A stretch of DNA of 64,000 bases from Sulfurospirillum multivorans DSM 12446 (GTDB lineage Bacteria > Campylobacterota > Campylobacteria > Campylobacterales > Sulfurospirillaceae), in the NCBI RefSeq assembly GCF_000568815.1, contig NZ_CP007201.1:2241654-2305653 (forward strand), given 5' to 3'. The first letter of the stretch is position 1, and every line of letters begins with the position of its first letter. This document shows positions 11,713 to 19,818 of this stretch, piece by piece. The notes beneath the pieces were generated by a model. It searched no databases. It was given only the letters and a program-made list of their open reading frames with translations, and was not told the origin of the DNA. A program made the translations under genes and the position numbers.

Positions 11713-13041
11713 TTACAAAAACTTCAAGCGTAAAGCACTATGTACTGTCTTTTTCAGCGCATCGGCAACCGCATACTCTTGTGCCAAAATTTCAAAATCA
11801 GCAAACGCATCCACTGTTTTTGCAACAACCTCTTTGACCTCTTTTTCGGAAAGATTGCATTTTTTGCCAAAAGCTATCACATCGTTCATCGTAAAATCAT
11901 CTTGTTTGCCGTTGAGGCGAATTTGGTGAACCCTCGTCCATTTGCCGCTTGGGTCGTACGCATAGGTCATATCAAACGCGGGAGCCAACGACCAAACACC
12001 CGTTCTATCCATCAAAAAGCCGAAATTTTTGGTATGGTCATCTTGATTTCTTCCGACAAGGTTGAAAATGGCTCGGCGAAACAGCTCTTTGATCTGATGT
12101 TCCCCAACGCCTAGCGCTCTTGCGCTTAAGATGAGTTGCTCGTACGAGTATGCTCCTGTCACTTCTCTATCGGCATGACTTAAGCCTGCCCATGAGGCGT
12201 AGTGTTTTTTGCGCACGATTTTTTTGTCGTTTTGTACAACGATCTCTCGATCAAACCGCTCGATTAAAAAGTGAAAATCCCCGTTTTCTTCGATGAATGA
12301 AGTTTCAGGAAGTTCTATGCCACACTTTCGCGCGATGATGCTGTAAATATACTCAACTTTTGTCATCCCTTTGGGGTCTTTTGCATCTTTATCTTGGTTC
12401 GCCGCACCATCAAACTTGAGCAGATAGTACCGACACTGCACACCTTGGTCGATTGTGCCATCGTAAAGTGTACCCTTTTCATCGATGGCAACTAAGGCTT
12501 TTGACCGAGCCCCACCCGCACTCGAACCGACACGAATGATATTAAGCGCATCTTGCCTATTTTGGGCACTGTGAAGCTTTTGCGAAAAGAGCTCTTTTTG
12601 GGTTAAAAGTAGGTTAGAAAGCGCTGAAAGTGTGTGCAAGTCAAGCGCTATGCCCACGGTCTTATTTTCATCAAATAGGGGATGATACTCCAACGCGCCC
12701 ATACCTCGATTGCCGACATAAAGGAGTCTATCAAGTGCTGTGACCTCGCTTTGGGGTATATTTTTATCTGCCATAAACTGATCGATGAGTTGATTGCCAA
12801 ATTTATCGGGTAAGGAGTCGGCAAAAATACCCGCAAGCCCATGAAAACTTCGTTGACTAATCGTCTCAAAGGTGTGTAAAAGGGGAGGATGTTTCATAAC
12901 AAGGGGCGAGAGTTGGATGGAGCTTTGCGCAAATGTTTTGGTGTATTCAAAGGTCGCGATTTGCGTTTGGTTGGGAGCATAGCCCAGAAAACCGATGGTG
13001 GTACCCCAGAGTTTGACTTCAACGACCTGCCCCTCTTTCAT
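11713..13041 (-). CDS. hipA: HipA-like serine/threonine kinase toxin
   Basis: A 442-residue kinase of the HipA family. The N-terminal HipA_N lobe contains FADSLPDKFGNQLI (residues about 73-86). SSAGGARSKALVAI (about 173-186) is the ATP-binding glycine/lysine loop. NQDDHTKNFGFL (about 337-348) is the catalytic loop with the Asp base and the metal Asn, and LAPAFDMTYAY is the DFG-equivalent. HipA kinases phosphorylate translation targets such as glutamyl-tRNA synthetase and induce dormancy; the target here is unknown. It overlaps the upstream HTH antitoxin gene by four bases. All key residues seem present, so it is probably active. Confidence 0.85.
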   Translation of the reverse strand: MKEGQVVEVKLWGTTIGFLGYAPNQTQIATFEYTKTFAQSSIQLSPLVMKHPPLLHTFETISQRSFHGLAGIFADSLPDKFGNQLIDQFMADKNIPQSEVTALDRLLYVGNRGMGALEYHPLFDENKTVGIALDLHTLSALSNLLLTQKELFSQKLHSAQNRQDALNIIRVGSSAGGARSKALVAIDEKGTLYDGTIDQGVQCRYYLLKFDGAANQDKDAKDPKGMTKVEYIYSIIARKCGIELPETSFIEENGDFHFLIERFDREIVVQNDKKIVRKKHYASWAGLSHADREVTGAYSYEQLILSARALGVGEHQIKELFRRAIFNLVGRNQDDHTKNFGFLMDRTGVWSLAPAFDMTYAYDPSGKWTRVHQIRLNGKQDDFTMNDVIAFGKKCNLSEKEVKEVVAKTVDAFADFEILAQEYAVADALKKTVHSALRLKFL

Positions 13042-13376
13042 TGTTCATCTCCCCAAATCATTGTTTTAGCAGCAACACTTTTTTTCTTAAATATCCTCTT
13101 TTTGGGCTCACTCGTCTTCCCTGTTGGGCTGTACATGCTCTGGCTTGCCAACAGTTTTTCAAGCATGTCAAGCTCGCCTAATCCACGAAGCAACGCCACA
13201 AATGTTTTGAGTGAAACACCGTTTTTGCCGTTGACTAAGTTTCGATACGCTGTGTATCCAGCACCACCTTTTTCACACAACTCTTTGGATTGTAACCCTT
13301 TAAGGCGTCTTGCATACTCTATTTTTTGCCCTAAATCCTTGACGATCTCTTCATCATTGAGCAGTTGATATGCCAT
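13038..13376 (-). CDS. hipB: HipB-like HTH antitoxin
   Basis: A 112-residue protein with a helix-turn-helix at about residues 15-70 (LGQKIEYARRLKGLQSKELC, then a recognition region with TAYRNLVNGKNG) and a basic C-terminal tail. It precedes hipA with an ATGA overlap, the standard HipBA order, and would neutralise HipA and repress the operon. A good SD (AAGGAG) precedes the ATG at 13376. The tail after residue 80 is lysine-rich and may contact HipA or DNA. Confidence 0.8.
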   Translation of the reverse strand: MAYQLLNDEEIVKDLGQKIEYARRLKGLQSKELCEKGGAGYTAYRNLVNGKNGVSLKTFVALLRGLGELDMLEKLLASQSMYSPTGKTSEPKKRIFKKKSVAAKTMIWGDEQ

Positions 13377-13419
13377 TAAATCTCCTTAATAGTAGCGTAA
13401 AAAGAAACTAATTGAAGAT

Positions 13420-13425
13420 ATTATA
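13420..13425 (-). promoter_or_regulatory. Extended -10 promoter of hipBA
   Basis: On the minus strand the sequence TTGCTATAAT gives an extended -10 (TGnTATAAT) 44 bases before the hipB start. No -35 is evident, consistent with an extended -10 promoter. HipB operators are expected to overlap it but are not clearly recognisable. Confidence 0.5.
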
Positions 13426-13456
13426 GCAAATAATGGCGGATAAAGAGTTTTATTTT

Positions 13457-13462
13457 ACATGT
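13457..13462. repeat. TTTTACATGTAAG repeat between citXG and hipB
   Basis: A copy of the dispersed palindrome core in the 120-base gap, 35 bases past the citXG stop codon and about 30 bases upstream of the hipBA -10 box. It might affect either unit. Confidence 0.8.
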
Positions 13463-13496
13463 AAGCGCAAATGGGGACAGTTTCCACCTTTTATCT

Positions 13497-14843
13497 TTAT
13501 GATGAGAGAAGAGATGACACCAACCACGTCATCGCCAAAAGATCGGCACTGCCGCCGGGTGAGAGGTTTTTTGAGATCATATCAGCGTCCAACTCACGCA
13601 AGTGTGCATCTAAATTTTCCACGTTTGGCTTTACATGTAAAAGTGCTTTTGCTTGTGTTTTGGCGTAAGCGAGCCCTTCGATGCCACCTCGTGACCAGAG
13701 CGTGCTGTCATCTAAACGTGACATCAGCAACAGCAGTGTTTTTTTAAGCGCTGTCTCTTCGCCCTCTTCTTCTTTGCATGCTTGGAAAAACGGCAAAGTG
13801 TGTTCAAAAATGATGGCAAAACCACTCTGGGCGATGCCACGAATGCCACTGCTTCCGCTCTCATAAAAGAAGCGTGCCCCTGCGCTGTTGGGCTTTACAT
13901 GTAAAAGATCGTCTTCGACCAACGTGTCGCACAGGGCTTGCATTTGGGCTTGTAAGCTTTTACATGTAAAGCTCTGATCGCTCGCTTTGATGCGACCGAT
14001 GGCACCGCAGAAGACGGCGAGGCAGAAGATCATCCCTTTATGGGTATTGACCCCCGATGTGGCTTCAAACATCGCTTTTTCGCAAGCGATGCCGATCTCT
14101 CGAAGCCTTTTAAAACTCTGTTTGGCATCCTCATGGGCGTAGGTTTGTGCGATGTGAATCCATTGTGGCACAAACGGTTTGATCGCTTGAATGCTTGCGT
14201 AAAAGGTGTGAATGTCCATATCGCGGTGCGCACCGCTGTTGGCTTGGTCGACCAGACCTGGTTTTGGGGTGAGTTCCACTTCGGTTTTCATCGCGCGTTC
14301 ACACCACAAGGCGATGGAGTCGGAAAATGCGTGTTTTTCGACCAAGGTTTTTATATGCGCACCCAGCTCAGTATACGAGTGCTTTTGCGACCGCGCGCAC
14401 AACTGTGCTTCCTCTTCGCAGACAAAACATTTACGTTTGGGAAGTACAAGATCACTTCGGGAGAGAATTTTTCCCGTACAATCGAGCACATCTATATCCA
14501 TCAAACGTCCTAGTGGATGGGCGTTTTCGAGTTTACATGTAAAGACTTTGAGCGCCTTGGCCTCGGCGTTACATGTAAAGAGTGATTCGGCTCCCGTTGG
14601 GGAGCGTTTGCTCTCGCATGCCAGCAGTTCGATGCCCTCGTTTTGAAGCATTGTTAACAGCGCATTGTGCGCGATTTCATGCACGACCACGGCTTCGTGC
14701 GAGAGTTTGATAAAGCTTGGGATGTTGATGCAAAGAGAAATGAGGGACGCCAAAGGGTGGCGGCTTAAAAGCTCTTTTTGCTTCCAAGCACGCTCCTCTT
14801 TGGCGTGTAAAATAGCGTCTAACGATGTTGGTTTGCCTATCAT
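13497..14843 (-). CDS. citXG: CitX-CitG fusion: citrate lyase prosthetic-group biosynthesis and transfer
   Basis: A 448-residue fusion. Residues 1 to about 175 resemble CitX (apo-citrate lyase phosphoribosyl-dephospho-CoA transferase), with HPLGRLMDIDVLD. Residues about 185-448 resemble CitG/MdcB (triphosphoribosyl-dephospho-CoA synthase), with the conserved TPKPGLVDQANSGAHRDMD region. Together they make the 2'-(5''-triphosphoribosyl)-3'-dephospho-CoA group and attach it to CitD. Fused CitXG also exists in Haemophilus. It is the last gene of the cit operon; the citF stop codon abuts its ATG. Unusually, five copies of the ACATGT palindrome lie inside this one gene, encoding FTCN, FTCK, FTCK, LHVK and LHVK. 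Confidence 0.88.
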   Translation of the reverse strand: MIGKPTSLDAILHAKEERAWKQKELLSRHPLASLISLCINIPSFIKLSHEAVVVHEIAHNALLTMLQNEGIELLACESKRSPTGAESLFTCNAEAKALKVFTCKLENAHPLGRLMDIDVLDCTGKILSRSDLVLPKRKCFVCEEEAQLCARSQKHSYTELGAHIKTLVEKHAFSDSIALWCERAMKTEVELTPKPGLVDQANSGAHRDMDIHTFYASIQAIKPFVPQWIHIAQTYAHEDAKQSFKRLREIGIACEKAMFEATSGVNTHKGMIFCLAVFCGAIGRIKASDQSFTCKSLQAQMQALCDTLVEDDLLHVKPNSAGARFFYESGSSGIRGIAQSGFAIIFEHTLPFFQACKEEEGEETALKKTLLLLMSRLDDSTLWSRGGIEGLAYAKTQAKALLHVKPNVENLDAHLRELDADMISKNLSPGGSADLLAMTWLVSSLLSS

Positions 14844-16343
14844 TTACGCGAGTTGTTTCACCACGTCGATGACCGAACCATCGCGGTAGCGAATGACCGC
14901 AACGACTTTGTCTTTATACTTAATTTCAGCAGGCTCACCGCACAGTGCAATCGCGCGCTCATACAGCTCTTGCATCTCCACAATCTGAAGCCCCGCTTTT
15001 TTGAGGCGTTCTTTGAGCTCCACATTTTTAGGATTGACCGCGATGCCTTGATCGGTCACGACAACATCCACGCTACACCCCGGTGTGACGATGGTGTTGA
15101 CCCGTTTGGTCACCGTTGGAAGGCGTCCGCGTGTGAGCGGTGCTACGATGATGGAGAGTTTTGCCTCCGCTGCTGTATCACTATGACCTCCCGAAGCGCC
15201 TCGTAAAAAGCCTTTGGAGCCTGTGATGACGTTGACGTTAAAGTCAAGGTCGACCTCAAGGGCGCTTAAGACCACGATGTCAAGCTGTTTGATCGCCGCA
15301 CCTTTGGAGCTTGGGTTGGCGTATTCGTTCGCACTGATTTCGATATGGTTTTTGTTTTCACCCAACGATTTGGCGGCAAATTCATCGAAACTTTGCACGT
15401 CTAAAAGCGTTTTAATGAGACCACGTTTAAGCATATAGACCATCGTTCCCGTGATGCCGCCCAGTCCAAAACTCGCGTGAATGCCCTTCTCTTCCATCTT
15501 TTCACTCAAAAAGACGGTCGTTGCCAAAGAGGCGCCACCCGTTCCTGTTTGGATGCTAAAACCCTCTTTGAAAAGCCCTGAATGCTCGATGAGTTTCGCG
15601 GTGTGACTCGCAAGTAAAAGCTCTTTAGGATTGGTCGTCATACGCGTCTCACCCGCACCGATTTTAGAAGGATCGCCCACCTCATCGACCAAAACCACCG
15701 CGTCGACTTGGTCTTGATGAAGGCTGGCAGGCACATTTGGGTACTCCTCTAACGATTCGGTCAAAACAACAACATAGTCTGCATACTGCGCGTCGATCAT
15801 CGCGTAACCAAGTGAGCCACATTTTGAGCGACCCGAATAGCCATTGGCATTACCAAATGCGTCACACACAGGCACACCTAAAAAAGCGACGTCAATTTTA
15901 AGCTCGCCCGATTGGATTAAGTGTACACGTCCACCGTGTGAGTGAATTTGCACCGGTTTTTCCATGAGCCCTTTGGAGATCGCTTCGCCCAGTTTACTGC
16001 GAAGTCCAGAGGTATAGATCTGCGTGACCACGCCATTTTTGATATGCTCGATGACAGGATCGTTCACAGAAGCGAGTGAACTTGAAGCCAAGGTCAGGTT
16101 TTTAAAGCCCATTTTTGCGATGACATTTATCACGTTATTGATCAAAAGATCGCCACCGCGAAACGCATGGTGAAAGGAGATGGTCATACCATCGCTCAAA
16201 CCGGAGCGTTTAATGGACTCTTCGATGCTCTCACACAGCTTTGCTCTGCGGTCTTCGCCCTTGGTTTTTGCTTTACATGTAAAGAAAGGCGCATTGATAG
16301 GTGTTAACGCTTTTGTGTCGAATTGTTTTTGTATATCTTTCAT
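14844..16343 (-). CDS. citF: Citrate lyase alpha subunit (citrate:acetyl-ACP transferase)
   Basis: The alpha subunit swaps citrate for acetate on the acyl carrier protein CitD. The protein is CitF-like along its length, with GGDLLINNVINVIAKMG, GVPVCDAFGNANG, QTGTGGASLA and GITGTMVYML blocks. The reading frame continues upstream to 16391. However, the ATG at 16343 has AGGAG at proper spacing and overlaps the citE stop as ATGA, so a 499-residue product is preferred, close to the usual 505-510. A TTTACATGTAAA copy near the N-terminus encodes FFTCKAK in a variable region. Confidence 0.93.
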   Translation of the reverse strand: MKDIQKQFDTKALTPINAPFFTCKAKTKGEDRRAKLCESIEESIKRSGLSDGMTISFHHAFRGGDLLINNVINVIAKMGFKNLTLASSSLASVNDPVIEHIKNGVVTQIYTSGLRSKLGEAISKGLMEKPVQIHSHGGRVHLIQSGELKIDVAFLGVPVCDAFGNANGYSGRSKCGSLGYAMIDAQYADYVVVLTESLEEYPNVPASLHQDQVDAVVLVDEVGDPSKIGAGETRMTTNPKELLLASHTAKLIEHSGLFKEGFSIQTGTGGASLATTVFLSEKMEEKGIHASFGLGGITGTMVYMLKRGLIKTLLDVQSFDEFAAKSLGENKNHIEISANEYANPSSKGAAIKQLDIVVLSALEVDLDFNVNVITGSKGFLRGASGGHSDTAAEAKLSIIVAPLTRGRLPTVTKRVNTIVTPGCSVDVVVTDQGIAVNPKNVELKERLKKAGLQIVEMQELYERAIALCGEPAEIKYKDKVVAVIRYRDGSVIDVVKQLA

Positions 16344-17227
16344 TGCTCTTCTCCTAAAACGCCCGATGCACGCGCTAAATCCATAATCCACTCTGCTCTT
16401 AAGATGACCGGTGCATCCACCATTTTTCCATCAAGAGAGATAACGCCAAGCCCACGCTCTTTCGCATCTTTGGCTGCTTCAAGCACCTCTATCGCCCAGT
16501 TGATATTTTTCTGACTCGGTGCAAAGGCACTGTGAAGCCATGGGATTTGATTGGGATTGATGAGGGATTTTCCATCAAAACCAAGCCCTTTGATCAGCTC
16601 CACTTCGTGCATAAAACCCTCTTTGTCTTTGACATCCGAAAAGATGGAGTCAAATGCACCGATTTTTGCGGCGCGCGCTGCGAGTAAGATTTGGTTACGT
16701 GCTGCCATCAGCTCGTGTCCTTCTTTGGTGCGTTGCGTATGAAGGTCACGTACAAAATCTTCCGCGCCTAAAGCAATGCCCATCATCCGCTTAGAACTTC
16801 GTGCGATGTCGACGGCATTGACCACACCGAGTGCGCTTTCAATAGCGGCTAGAAGCATCGTTTTTTTCGTTGCACCAATCTTGGTCTCGATACGCTCAAT
16901 CTCACGCTCCATGTCCAAAACATCTTCGACCGTGTCGGTCTTTGGAAGCCTGACGATGTCCACACCTGCTCTAATGACCGCTTCAAGATCGAGCAGTCCA
17001 AACGGAGTGTCCAGAGGATTGACACGCACGGCGGTTTCAATATCTTTGTAGGTAAAATGCTGCAACGCATGAAATACCATCATGCGTGCCGAGTCTTTTT
17101 CACTGAGTGCCACGGAGTCTTCAAGGTCAAACATCACCGTGTCAGGCTTGTAGATAAACGCATTACAGACCATGCCCGTGTTTGAGCCTGGTACAAAAAG
17201 CATACTTCGTCTTAGTTTTGGTTTCAT
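16340..17227 (-). CDS. citE: Citrate lyase beta subunit (citryl-ACP lyase)
   Basis: CitE cleaves citryl-ACP to oxaloacetate and acetyl-ACP. The roughly 295-residue HpcH/HpaI-type TIM barrel has LRRSMLFVPGSN at the start, MFDLEDSVAL, the arginine AVRVNP, an AAIESALGVVNA acidic metal ligand and GALGAEDFVRDL-like strands. The ATG at 17227 overlaps the citD stop (ATGA) and has GGAG upstream, so it is preferred over the ATG four codons earlier. It sits in the canonical citCDEF order. Confidence 0.95.
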   Translation of the reverse strand: MKPKLRRSMLFVPGSNTGMVCNAFIYKPDTVMFDLEDSVALSEKDSARMMVFHALQHFTYKDIETAVRVNPLDTPFGLLDLEAVIRAGVDIVRLPKTDTVEDVLDMEREIERIETKIGATKKTMLLAAIESALGVVNAVDIARSSKRMMGIALGAEDFVRDLHTQRTKEGHELMAARNQILLAARAAKIGAFDSIFSDVKDKEGFMHEVELIKGLGFDGKSLINPNQIPWLHSAFAPSQKNINWAIEVLEAAKDAKERGLGVISLDGKMVDAPVILRAEWIMDLARASGVLGEEQ

Positions 17228-17520
17228 AATACACTCCAATCAGGCTCAGCTTCGCCCAAAGCTCTTAAAATGGCGGTTTGAACGCGCGCTTTGATCACAT
17301 AATCAAGTGCGCCTTTGTCTTGAACGATAAGCTTCACACCCTCTACGCCCATCGCCATCGCTGTTTCCAACACAAGGGCTCTGATCGCATCGCCGTAAAT
17401 CTCTTCAACACTGCTTTCTAACTCAATTTCAATGCCTTTCACATCCACAGGAATCACGCGTACAAACGCATCACTCGACTCCAGTGTTCCTGCGTGGGCA
17501 GTCTCTAGCTTTTTGCTCAT
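17224..17520 (-). CDS. citD: Citrate lyase acyl carrier protein (gamma subunit)
   Basis: A 98-residue acyl carrier subunit of citrate lyase. AGTLESSDAFV near the N-terminus holds the serine (Ser15) that by family analogy receives the phosphoribosyl-dephospho-CoA prosthetic group made by CitXG. It overlaps both neighbours by four bases, so citC, citD, citE and citF are translationally coupled. Length is normal for CitD. Confidence 0.95.
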   Translation of the reverse strand: MSKKLETAHAGTLESSDAFVRVIPVDVKGIEIELESSVEEIYGDAIRALVLETAMAMGVEGVKLIVQDKGALDYVIKARVQTAILRALGEAEPDWSVL

Positions 17521-18536
17521 TTTTCTTCCTCTTTAGACATCATGTGTGCAATCAACGCGTACGTTGTCGGAGGTACCAACGGGAGGATCTCTTCCAAACG
17601 ATTGTGTTGCATTAATTTTCTGACTCTCGAAGCCGAAATTGGCTCACCACCATACTCAATACGCCCTAACTCAACCACCTCAATGGCTGGAAATTCACTC
17701 GGGCGAACCAGTAATTTTTTCATCTGTTGGTTATACTCATTCGTCACGGCACATAACGGCTCTTCTCCCACAAAACGGTGCGTAATGCCCAGTTGTGGCG
17801 CTAGATGATTTCTAAAAATATTGAGATCCAGCTCCGTATAGAGTGAATCAATCTGACGCTTGTCCTTAATAAAATAAGTCGGAAACGTCGCTTTAGAGAT
17901 AATGTAGTCAGAACCCTCATGTATCGTGAGGTTTTCAAGGTCCACTAACCCTTCGCAAATCAGTCTGTAGCGATCTTTAAAGGTAAAAAAGGAAGCGTCT
18001 TCCTTCACCACAAATAGATGCACCCAATGCGACCTTTCACAGGCTTGCTCGACTAAAAAACGGTGCCCTAACGTAAACGGGTTGCAGTTCATCACGATGC
18101 TTCCAACCACGTCGCCCGTATGTTTATACTTTCGCAATCGTTTTTTATACAGATCAATATTGTAGCTATTCTCCATCAAAATGACCTGATGATGCGCCTG
18201 CTCAATATACTTAAACCCACACGACTCAAACACCTCCTGATAATCTGGTTTCGTAAACAAAAAAAGTTCATGCCGTCCTTCACGAAACGCCACTTTCAAA
18301 AGCTCGCTCATCAGACTCAGCGCCAAACCTTCGCCGCGCAAAGACTCATCGAGCGCGATGTTTTTAAGCACTTTCCCGCTCACTCCTCCGCACGCTACGA
18401 TGCGGTCATCCTCTTTGGCAACCACAAACACTTCGACATCCTCAGACATCTCAAGATCAACACTGTCTAAAAAATCCTTCACTTTTTGCCATCGCACGAT
18501 ACTCGTGTGTGGCACTTCAGAGAAGACAAAACTCAT
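17517..18536 (-). CDS. citC: [Citrate (pro-3S)-lyase] ligase
   Basis: CitC acetylates the CitD prosthetic group with ATP and acetate, switching the lyase on. The 339-residue protein has an N-terminal GNAT-like domain (about 1-130; SLRGEGLALSLMSELL is the acyl-CoA loop region) and a C-terminal nucleotidyltransferase domain starting at IVMNCNPFTLGHRFLVEQA (about 145-165, HIGH-like GH). Both match CitC family architecture and length. It overlaps citD downstream and the AbrB-type permease gene upstream by four bases each. Confidence 0.93.
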   Translation of the reverse strand: MSFVFSEVPHTSIVRWQKVKDFLDSVDLEMSEDVEVFVVAKEDDRIVACGGVSGKVLKNIALDESLRGEGLALSLMSELLKVAFREGRHELFLFTKPDYQEVFESCGFKYIEQAHHQVILMENSYNIDLYKKRLRKYKHTGDVVGSIVMNCNPFTLGHRFLVEQACERSHWVHLFVVKEDASFFTFKDRYRLICEGLVDLENLTIHEGSDYIISKATFPTYFIKDKRQIDSLYTELDLNIFRNHLAPQLGITHRFVGEEPLCAVTNEYNQQMKKLLVRPSEFPAIEVVELGRIEYGGEPISASRVRKLMQHNRLEEILPLVPPTTYALIAHMMSKEEEK

Positions 18537-19588
18537 CGGTCCTCTTTGGGGCGAAGGTATTTGACAAATACGGGTGCAACACTCATCACCAAAAACATTC
18601 TCACAATGTGATGAAGCGCAACATACGGTAAATTCGCTGCGATAATGATCGCTATCAAATTCATCTCCGACTGACCGCCTGGTGAGAAGGCTAACAAAAT
18701 CGAGATCAGTGGAAAATCGGTCATCTTAGAGACAATAAAGACAAACACGGCTGAAATCATCGCTAAAATCACAAAATACCCCAGCGTTTGCATGAAAATT
18801 TTTGTAATTTCTTTACATGTAACGCCAACAAAGACAAACCCAACGGTCGTTCCAAGTATCAGCTGAATGATCTTAATGATCTCATTGGGTGGGCGCGCAT
18901 GCACGATGCCCGAACCATACACAACCGCCCCTAAGATCATAGGCCCTAGCATGGTTCCACCCGGTATTTTAAGCTTCAAAGCGCCCCACCAGCCCACCAG
19001 CGCACACACAGTTAGGATGAACATATCGTGAGGATCACTCTGTAAAAATGGCTGAGTAATGCTGACTCTGCCATCCAGTGAGACATGCGAGAGGGCTTGA
19101 ATGATGAAAGGAAGCGTGAAAACAATGCACAACAGCCGAACGGATTGGGTCATTGTCACTTTGTACACATTCGCACCCGTCGCTTCTGCTAGCGTTACCA
19201 TCTCCAAAAGACCACCGGGCATCGAGCTAAAATAGGCGGTCATCTTATCAAACTTCAACCACTTCCAATAGTAAATCATCCCGCAAAACGTGATAATCAG
19301 GACAAACGGTAAGATCAGAACAATGCTTGAAACAAACTCTCCTAAGTAGTGCAAAATCGTAGGATTAAAGGCACTACCGATGGTAATACCAAGCACTGCG
19401 CGTGCAGGGGCTGAAAACATTTTAGGCGTTCGAAGGGGAATTTTGGGAAAACGACTCGCAATGGCAATGGCAACAATCGAGCCCAAAAGCCATGGGAGGG
19501 GTACATTGATAAACGAGAAAAGTATGGCTCCTAGAATCCCTATCAAAAGTGATGCTACGACAGGTAAAAAGCCTTTAAGCCATTGCAT
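18533..19588 (-). CDS. AbrB/DUF-type membrane permease (PF05145-like)
   Basis: A 351-residue membrane protein with about ten helices and two repeated halves. Each half contains a PGG motif before a hydrophobic stretch (SSMPGGLLEMV and AFSPGGQSEMN), the duplicated signature of the AbrB (misnamed ammonia monooxygenase) family. These genes frequently accompany tripartite tricarboxylate transporters. As the first gene of the cit operon it is a candidate for citrate, oxaloacetate or product transport, but no substrate is established for the family. A conserved 24-bp box lies 95 bases upstream of its start. Confidence 0.75.
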   Translation of the reverse strand: MQWLKGFLPVVASLLIGILGAILFSFINVPLPWLLGSIVAIAIASRFPKIPLRTPKMFSAPARAVLGITIGSAFNPTILHYLGEFVSSIVLILPFVLIITFCGMIYYWKWLKFDKMTAYFSSMPGGLLEMVTLAEATGANVYKVTMTQSVRLLCIVFTLPFIIQALSHVSLDGRVSITQPFLQSDPHDMFILTVCALVGWWGALKLKIPGGTMLGPMILGAVVYGSGIVHARPPNEIIKIIQLILGTTVGFVFVGVTCKEITKIFMQTLGYFVILAMISAVFVFIVSKMTDFPLISILLAFSPGGQSEMNLIAIIIAANLPYVALHHIVRMFLVMSVAPVFVKYLRPKEDR

Positions 19589-19682
19589 TGAATATCCATT
19601 AAATGATCTTTGTTTTTCAGATTTATAGTAGCCTTTTTTTCATTAAGAATAACTAAGATAGAAGAAGCTCCAAAATGGCTAT

Positions 19683-19706
19683 TTATGGGCATTTTGTGCA
19701 TAAAGT
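19683..19706 (-). promoter_or_regulatory. Candidate CitB operator upstream of the cit operon
   Basis: The 24-bp box (plus-strand TTATGGGCATTTTGTGCATA then AAGT) is 95 bases upstream of the permease-cit operon start. It matches the box at 21105-21128 at 23 of 24 positions with the same orientation and spacing. The similarity extends another 15 bases or so on the AT-rich side. A response-regulator site is the simplest explanation. Confidence 0.55.
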
Positions 19707-19773
19707 TTGGTCAAAATTAAACCAAGCTTTTTTGTTCTAAAACCAACCCTTCTTTTAAGGAAATCACAATCAA

Positions 19774-19794
19774 GCGGTGGCATGACACCACCGC
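19774..19794 (-). terminator. Hairpin after the porin gene
   Basis: A 7-bp GC-rich stem GCGGTGG/CCACCGC with a 7-base loop lies 25 bases past the porin stop codon. On the minus strand it is followed by TTGATTGTGATTTCC, only moderately T-rich. It probably terminates or protects the porin mRNA and separates it from the cit operon. Confidence 0.5.
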
Positions 19795-19818
19795 AATGAA
19801 TCATCGTTGTGTGACGGG

